Assembly: GCA_016780945.1 (NCBI GenBank)
Contig: JADHKY010000005.1
Span: forward strand, 1 to 24,122
Source: Aquiluna sp.
GTDB taxonomy: Bacteria; Actinomycetota; Actinomycetes; Actinomycetales; Microbacteriaceae
Reading direction: 5' to 3'
Length of the DNA: 24,122 nucleotides
Under the pieces are notes generated by a model, which was not told the DNA's origin, ran no database searches, and saw only the letters and a program-made list of their open reading frames with translations. Below, piece after piece: positions 23,591-24,122 of the stretch; position 1 is the stretch's first letter, and every line of letters begins with the position of its first letter. A program made the translations under genes and the position numbers.

Positions 23591-23932
23591 ATGACAGACG
23601 TTATGACCCACGGAGTAAAGCTCACGGAGACTGCTGTAGGCAAGGTCAAGGCCCTGCTTGAGTCAGAAGGTCGCGATGATCTGAGACTGAGAGTGTCGGT
23701 GCAGCCTGGTGGTTGCTCAGGCCTGATCTATCAGCTCTTCTTCGACGAGCAGCTCGAGGAAGAGGATGCGGTCGTTGACTTTGCAGGTGTTGAGGTAGTT
23801 GTAGACATGATGAGCGTGCCCTACCTGGACGGTGCCGAGATTGATTTTGAGGACACCATCCAAAAACAAGGCTTCACGATCGACAACCCAAATGCCTCAG
23901 GATCTTGCGCCTGCGGAGATTCCTTCTCTTAA
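23591..23932 (+). CDS. erpA: Iron-sulfur cluster insertion protein, ErpA/IscA (HesB) family
   Basis: The 113-residue A-type carrier passes Fe-S clusters to apo-proteins. The three conserved cysteines are present: C42 in GGCSGL, and C106 and C108 in the C-terminal SCACGDSF. The family core (VKLTETAVGKVKALLE, then RVSVQPGGCSG, and a VPYLDGAEIDF block) is complete. GGAGG at 23580-23584 is six bases before the ATG. In mycobacteria an equivalent gene (Rv2204c) lies near ctaC, as here, suggesting a link to respiratory-chain Fe-S proteins. IscA versus ErpA cannot be told apart by sequence alone; the actinobacterial context favours ErpA. Confidence 0.93.
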   Translation: MTDVMTHGVKLTETAVGKVKALLESEGRDDLRLRVSVQPGGCSGLIYQLFFDEQLEEEDAVVDFAGVEVVVDMMSVPYLDGAEIDFEDTIQKQGFTIDNPNASGSCACGDSFS

Positions 23933-23971
23933 ACCCCTTCGAATGGCCAACTTAGCCGGCGGATTCGGGGT
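23933..23971 (+). terminator. Imperfect GC-rich hairpin after erpA, possible terminator
   Basis: ACCCC (23933-23937) and GAAT (23941-23944) pair with GGGGT (23967-23971) and ATTC (23963-23966), with TTC bulged on the left; GGC/GCC (23945-23947 with 23955-23957) can add inner pairs. It starts one base after the erpA stop. No T-tract follows, so it would be an atypical actinobacterial terminator or a weak attenuator. Confidence 0.35.
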
Positions 23972-23982
23972 AAACTTAGAGT
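23971..23982 (+). promoter_or_regulatory. Possible ctaC promoter -10 (TAAACT or TAGAGT)
   Basis: Two adjacent TAnnnT hexamers, TAAACT (23971-23976) and TAGAGT (23977-23982), lie in the 78-base gap before ctaC. Either would place the transcript start about 20-30 bases before the GTG, leaving GAAGGG (23998-24003) as ribosome binding site. No -35 is clear. Confidence 0.35.
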
Positions 23983-24010
23983 TATCCGCAGCGATTTGAA
24001 GGGTATTTCT

Positions 24011-24122
24011 GTGACTAAGAAGCTTGGACGCCTAGCCTTTGCAGGAATCAGCGCCTCTTTGGTGCTTGTCCTCAGTGGCTGCTCTCCAGAGCTAGAGCGA
24101 GGCTTTCTTCCAGATGCCAGCG
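24011..24122 (+). CDS. ctaC: Cytochrome c oxidase subunit II (CtaC), N-terminal fragment cut by window end
   Basis: Only the first 37 codons are present. The GTG start at 24011 follows GAAGGG (23998-24003). The N-terminus is a lipoprotein signal peptide: basic VTKKLGR, a hydrophobic core FAGISASLVLVL and the lipobox LSGC with Cys at residue 24. It is followed by ERGFLPD, a stretch typical of actinobacterial CtaC just after the signal. The mature protein would be the CuA-bearing subunit of the aa3 oxidase; those domains lie outside the window. The nearby erpA supports the call. Another lipoprotein is possible, but the RGFLPD block makes CtaC the best choice. Confidence 0.8.
   Translation, partial: MTKKLGRLAFAGISASLVLVLSGCSPELERGFLPDAS

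Noticed and set aside
1..24122. Mobile elements, CRISPR arrays, toxin-antitoxin or defence genes
   Set aside because: No transposase, integrase, phage gene, spaced direct repeats or defence domain could be found; all genes are core housekeeping or common accessory enzymes.

Overview
The window is an ordinary, very compact stretch of chromosome from a Gram-positive actinobacterium. The best fit is a small-genome member of the Microbacteriaceae or a close relative in the Micrococcales. The reasons are the dcw cluster order murE-murF-mraY-murD-ftsW-murG-murC-ftsQ-ftsZ without ftsA, followed by yggS, sepF, yggT and divIVA; a DUF3043 protein; an actinobacterial lipoprotein-type CtaC; GC content judged by eye to be in the mid-fifties; and near-zero intergenic space. 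The genus is an inference. No phage, insertion sequence, CRISPR array, tRNA or rRNA was seen, and no stretch over 300 bases lacks a gene.

Region 1 (1-8823, + strand) is the peptidoglycan precursor and division cluster. It starts inside murE and runs through murF, mraY, murD, ftsW, murG, murC and ftsQ. Every junction overlaps or abuts (ATGA, GTGA, TAG/GTG, TAG/TTG), so this is probably one translationally coupled transcript. The Mur ligases build UDP-MurNAc-pentapeptide, MraY and MurG make lipid II, FtsW polymerises it at the septum, and FtsQ joins the divisome.

Region 2 (8824-12356, + strand) opens with the longest intergenic gap in the window (151 bp), upstream of ftsZ. This gap holds four AAGTTA hexamers, a large inverted repeat and a strong ribosome binding site. 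After ftsZ come yggS, sepF, yggT and divIVA, which act in Z-ring membrane anchoring and polar growth. The yfiH gene often found between ftsZ and yggS in actinobacteria is absent.

Region 3 (12325-17290, + strand) has lspA, an rluD-like pseudouridine synthase and dnaE, the replicative polymerase with a complete set of PHP proofreading ligands. A small flavin-reductase-like gene converges on dnaE, with stop codons overlapping.

Region 4 (17858-20579, + strand) is hisD-nrdR-pyrD, joined by TGATG overlaps. It links histidine synthesis, ribonucleotide reductase control and pyrimidine synthesis. On the - strand, a Kv-beta-like aldo/keto reductase and a DUF3043 membrane protein form a pair that converges on pyrD.

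Region 5 (22161-24122, + strand) has an M20 dipeptidase with a possibly leaderless start, an ErpA/IscA-type Fe-S carrier, and the first 37 codons of ctaC (cytochrome c oxidase subunit II, a predicted lipoprotein and so a likely LspA substrate).

I found no convincing undescribed multi-gene system. The signals most worth checking are the ftsZ upstream repeats, the altered substrate motif in MurE, the two divergent gaps with symmetric -10-like elements, and the flavin-reductase-like protein without its family GDH motif.
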